Below the pieces are notes generated by a model. It was not told the DNA's origin. It saw only the letters and a list, made by a program, of their open reading frames with translations, and ran no database searches. The position numbers and the translations under genes were made by a program. DNA of 64,000 nt. Source: Cannabis sativa (Eukaryota > Streptophyta > Magnoliopsida > Rosales > Cannabaceae). Shown one piece after another: positions 63,114 through 64,000 of this stretch (positions are counted from its first letter, which is position 1; the number at the start of each line of letters is the position of its first letter). The stretch is taken from contig NC_083602.1 of NCBI RefSeq assembly GCF_029168945.1, positions 28,321,323 through 28,385,322 of the forward strand, written 5' to 3'.

Positions 63114-64000
63114 ATGGCTGGAAACCAAACAAACGGAGGTGCTAACAATGGGTCCATCAACATCGGAATGATGAACGTACCGTTATCTAGAGCTAGAACA
63201 CCGCCTGTGGACGTCGTTAATGGTGGAGTAGGGAGGAGCAACATCAGACCTCTCAATCTGTTCCTTGAAACAGCTGGTCCTCAAGTCAGGGAAACGTCCA
63301 CACAACCAGCAACCATGCACTTTCCACCTGTCACTCTGGCGGTGATATCTGAGGGAATCATCCAGCTCACCACTGATCAATACACAGCGATCCAGGATCA
63401 ACTGCGTGCACTACAGGGCGAAGTGGATGGACAAAATCGGGCCCGACGCCCCCCTCGAGCCCCTACTACTTGCACACACAACCCTCAGGTAACGAATTCT
63501 AGACGTCGTAATAACCGTGTTCGCAGGGAACGAAGAGCCAACCCTGAGGGTCTGGACCTGAATCAGCCAACCTCGAGAGACCAATCTGTGAGATATCCTA
63601 ACCAAGGAATGCAGGCTGATGAAGATCCTGAGCGACGCAATCCTCGCAGTCGACCATCGAGAGACAACGACGTAGAATCAGCCTCTTCATCTTCGCATGG
63701 TCGTACACCAAGCAGATACACAAGGTCCGGCTCTGTAGAAACGCAGCAGGGGGGACACTATCAGGTACATCGAGGTGATCTACGTGATCACCTCAACGCA
63801 GTTTTCAGAGCGCGTTCTCGCACCCCCAATAACAACGAAACACCCCGTGATCCCCTTACGGGTGATCAAGGTGTAAATACTCACAACAACCTGCCTAGCG
63901 CACCGATAGCGACTATTAGGATCACTATCCTAGCGAACCTCGCCACAGTAGTCGCGACTCCTGCAGTCGCAGCAGTCCTGACTCCAGCGGCTGGAGGAAT
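63114..64000 (+). CDS. gag: Gag N-terminal region of gypsy element J, open to window end
   Basis: From ATG 63114 (MAGNQTNGGANNG) the frame is open for 295 codons to the last base, with no stop; the end lies outside the window. The first residues match the gag start of element C. Residues about 80-105 (EGIIQLTTDQYTAIQDQLRA) look helical. What follows is strongly basic and disordered (RRRNNRVRRERRANPEG, SRPSRDN, SASSSSHGRTPSRY), typical of the region ahead of the capsid domain in Tat-type gag. The Retrotrans_gag domain itself is expected further right. It is the only uninterrupted gypsy frame here, which suggests recent insertion. Confidence 0.78.
   Translation, partial: MAGNQTNGGANNGSINIGMMNVPLSRARTPPVDVVNGGVGRSNIRPLNLFLETAGPQVRETSTQPATMHFPPVTLAVISEGIIQLTTDQYTAIQDQLRALQGEVDGQNRARRPPRAPTTCTHNPQVTNSRRRNNRVRRERRANPEGLDLNQPTSRDQSVRYPNQGMQADEDPERRNPRSRPSRDNDVESASSSSHGRTPSRYTRSGSVETQQGGHYQVHRGDLRDHLNAVFRARSRTPNNNETPRDPLTGDQGVNTHNNLPSAPIATIRITILANLATVVATPAVAAVLTPAAGG

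Larger units (their letters stand above)
55216..64000 (+). mobile_element. Ty3/gypsy element H, interrupted by copia I (continues beyond window)
   Basis: 5' LTR 55216-55843, primer-binding site 55847-55865, gag relic 55904-57799. The rest is displaced by copia I, which itself contains gypsy J. The remaining part of H is expected to the right of the window. Confidence 0.8.
57800..64000 (-). mobile_element. Copia element I (pol-bearing), interrupted by gypsy J, continues beyond window
   Basis: Minus-sense copia of the same family as A: 3' LTR 57800-59677, polypurine tract 59678, pol from 59706 upward to the J insertion at about 62219. The left terminus is TCTTGG rather than TGTTGG. The left flank TTACG (57795-57799) should recur beyond the window. 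Confidence 0.88.
62220..64000 (+). mobile_element. Ty3/gypsy element J, 5' part, apparently young
   Basis: Plus-sense element inserted into the integrase of copia I: 5' LTR 62220-63050, primer-binding site 63053-63070, open gag frame from 63114 to the window end. Confidence 0.8.

Overview
This is a block of eukaryotic, almost certainly eudicot, plant nuclear DNA. It is AT-rich and packed with nested LTR retrotransposons around one intact single-exon host gene, an ERF1-type AP2/ERF transcription factor at 52830-53621. No bacterial, organellar or rRNA/tRNA features were seen. The species cannot be named from the sequence. I label the elements E, F, G, B, A, C, D, H, I and J in roughly left-to-right order.

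Left block (1-17822). Ty1/copia element E (minus sense, about 1-9800, LTRs about 1.9 kb) sits inside a decayed Tat-type Ty3/gypsy element F. Of F we see the integrase (9801-10834, plus), a long antisense coding relic with a coiled coil and an 8-residue repeat (14516 down to about 11580), and a probable 3' LTR region interrupted by solo LTR G (15257-17164, TSD TGAAG).

Middle block (17823-51665). A Sirevirus-like copia element B (plus) is split twice. Copia element A (19581-29700, minus, TSD GCATA) sits in its gag. Tat-type gypsy C (from 31469, plus) sits in its reverse transcriptase. C is split by copia D (37038-49150, minus, TSD GGAAT), exactly between its two RNase H domains. The left LTR of D is itself split by a solo LTR (38147-40055, TSD TGATC). 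This gives four levels of nesting. The right end of C/B is cut off near 51385 and followed by a short LTR scrap.

Right block (51666-64000). A roughly 3.5 kb low-copy-looking island holds the ERF gene with a plausible TATA box and a W-box/G-box pair upstream. Beyond it lies gypsy H (LTR 55216-55843, broken gag). H is interrupted by copia I (from 57800, minus), and I is interrupted by gypsy J (LTR 62220-63050). J carries a gag frame (63114 to past the window end) with no stop codon, so it looks like the youngest insertion.

The long-LTR copia family (A, D, E, I, G and the solo LTR) is the most interesting theme. E keeps a 288-codon gag frame but has only fossil pol. A keeps a recognisable protease-integrase-RT-RNase H but has no gag. 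D has neither, yet its two LTRs are almost identical, which suggests mobilisation in trans. The A, D and E leaders share a structured block: a 92-nt hairpin and a second short hairpin always exactly 48 nt apart, plus a repeated GGCGAGAGTCAA motif. All seven pieces of this family lie in the same orientation.
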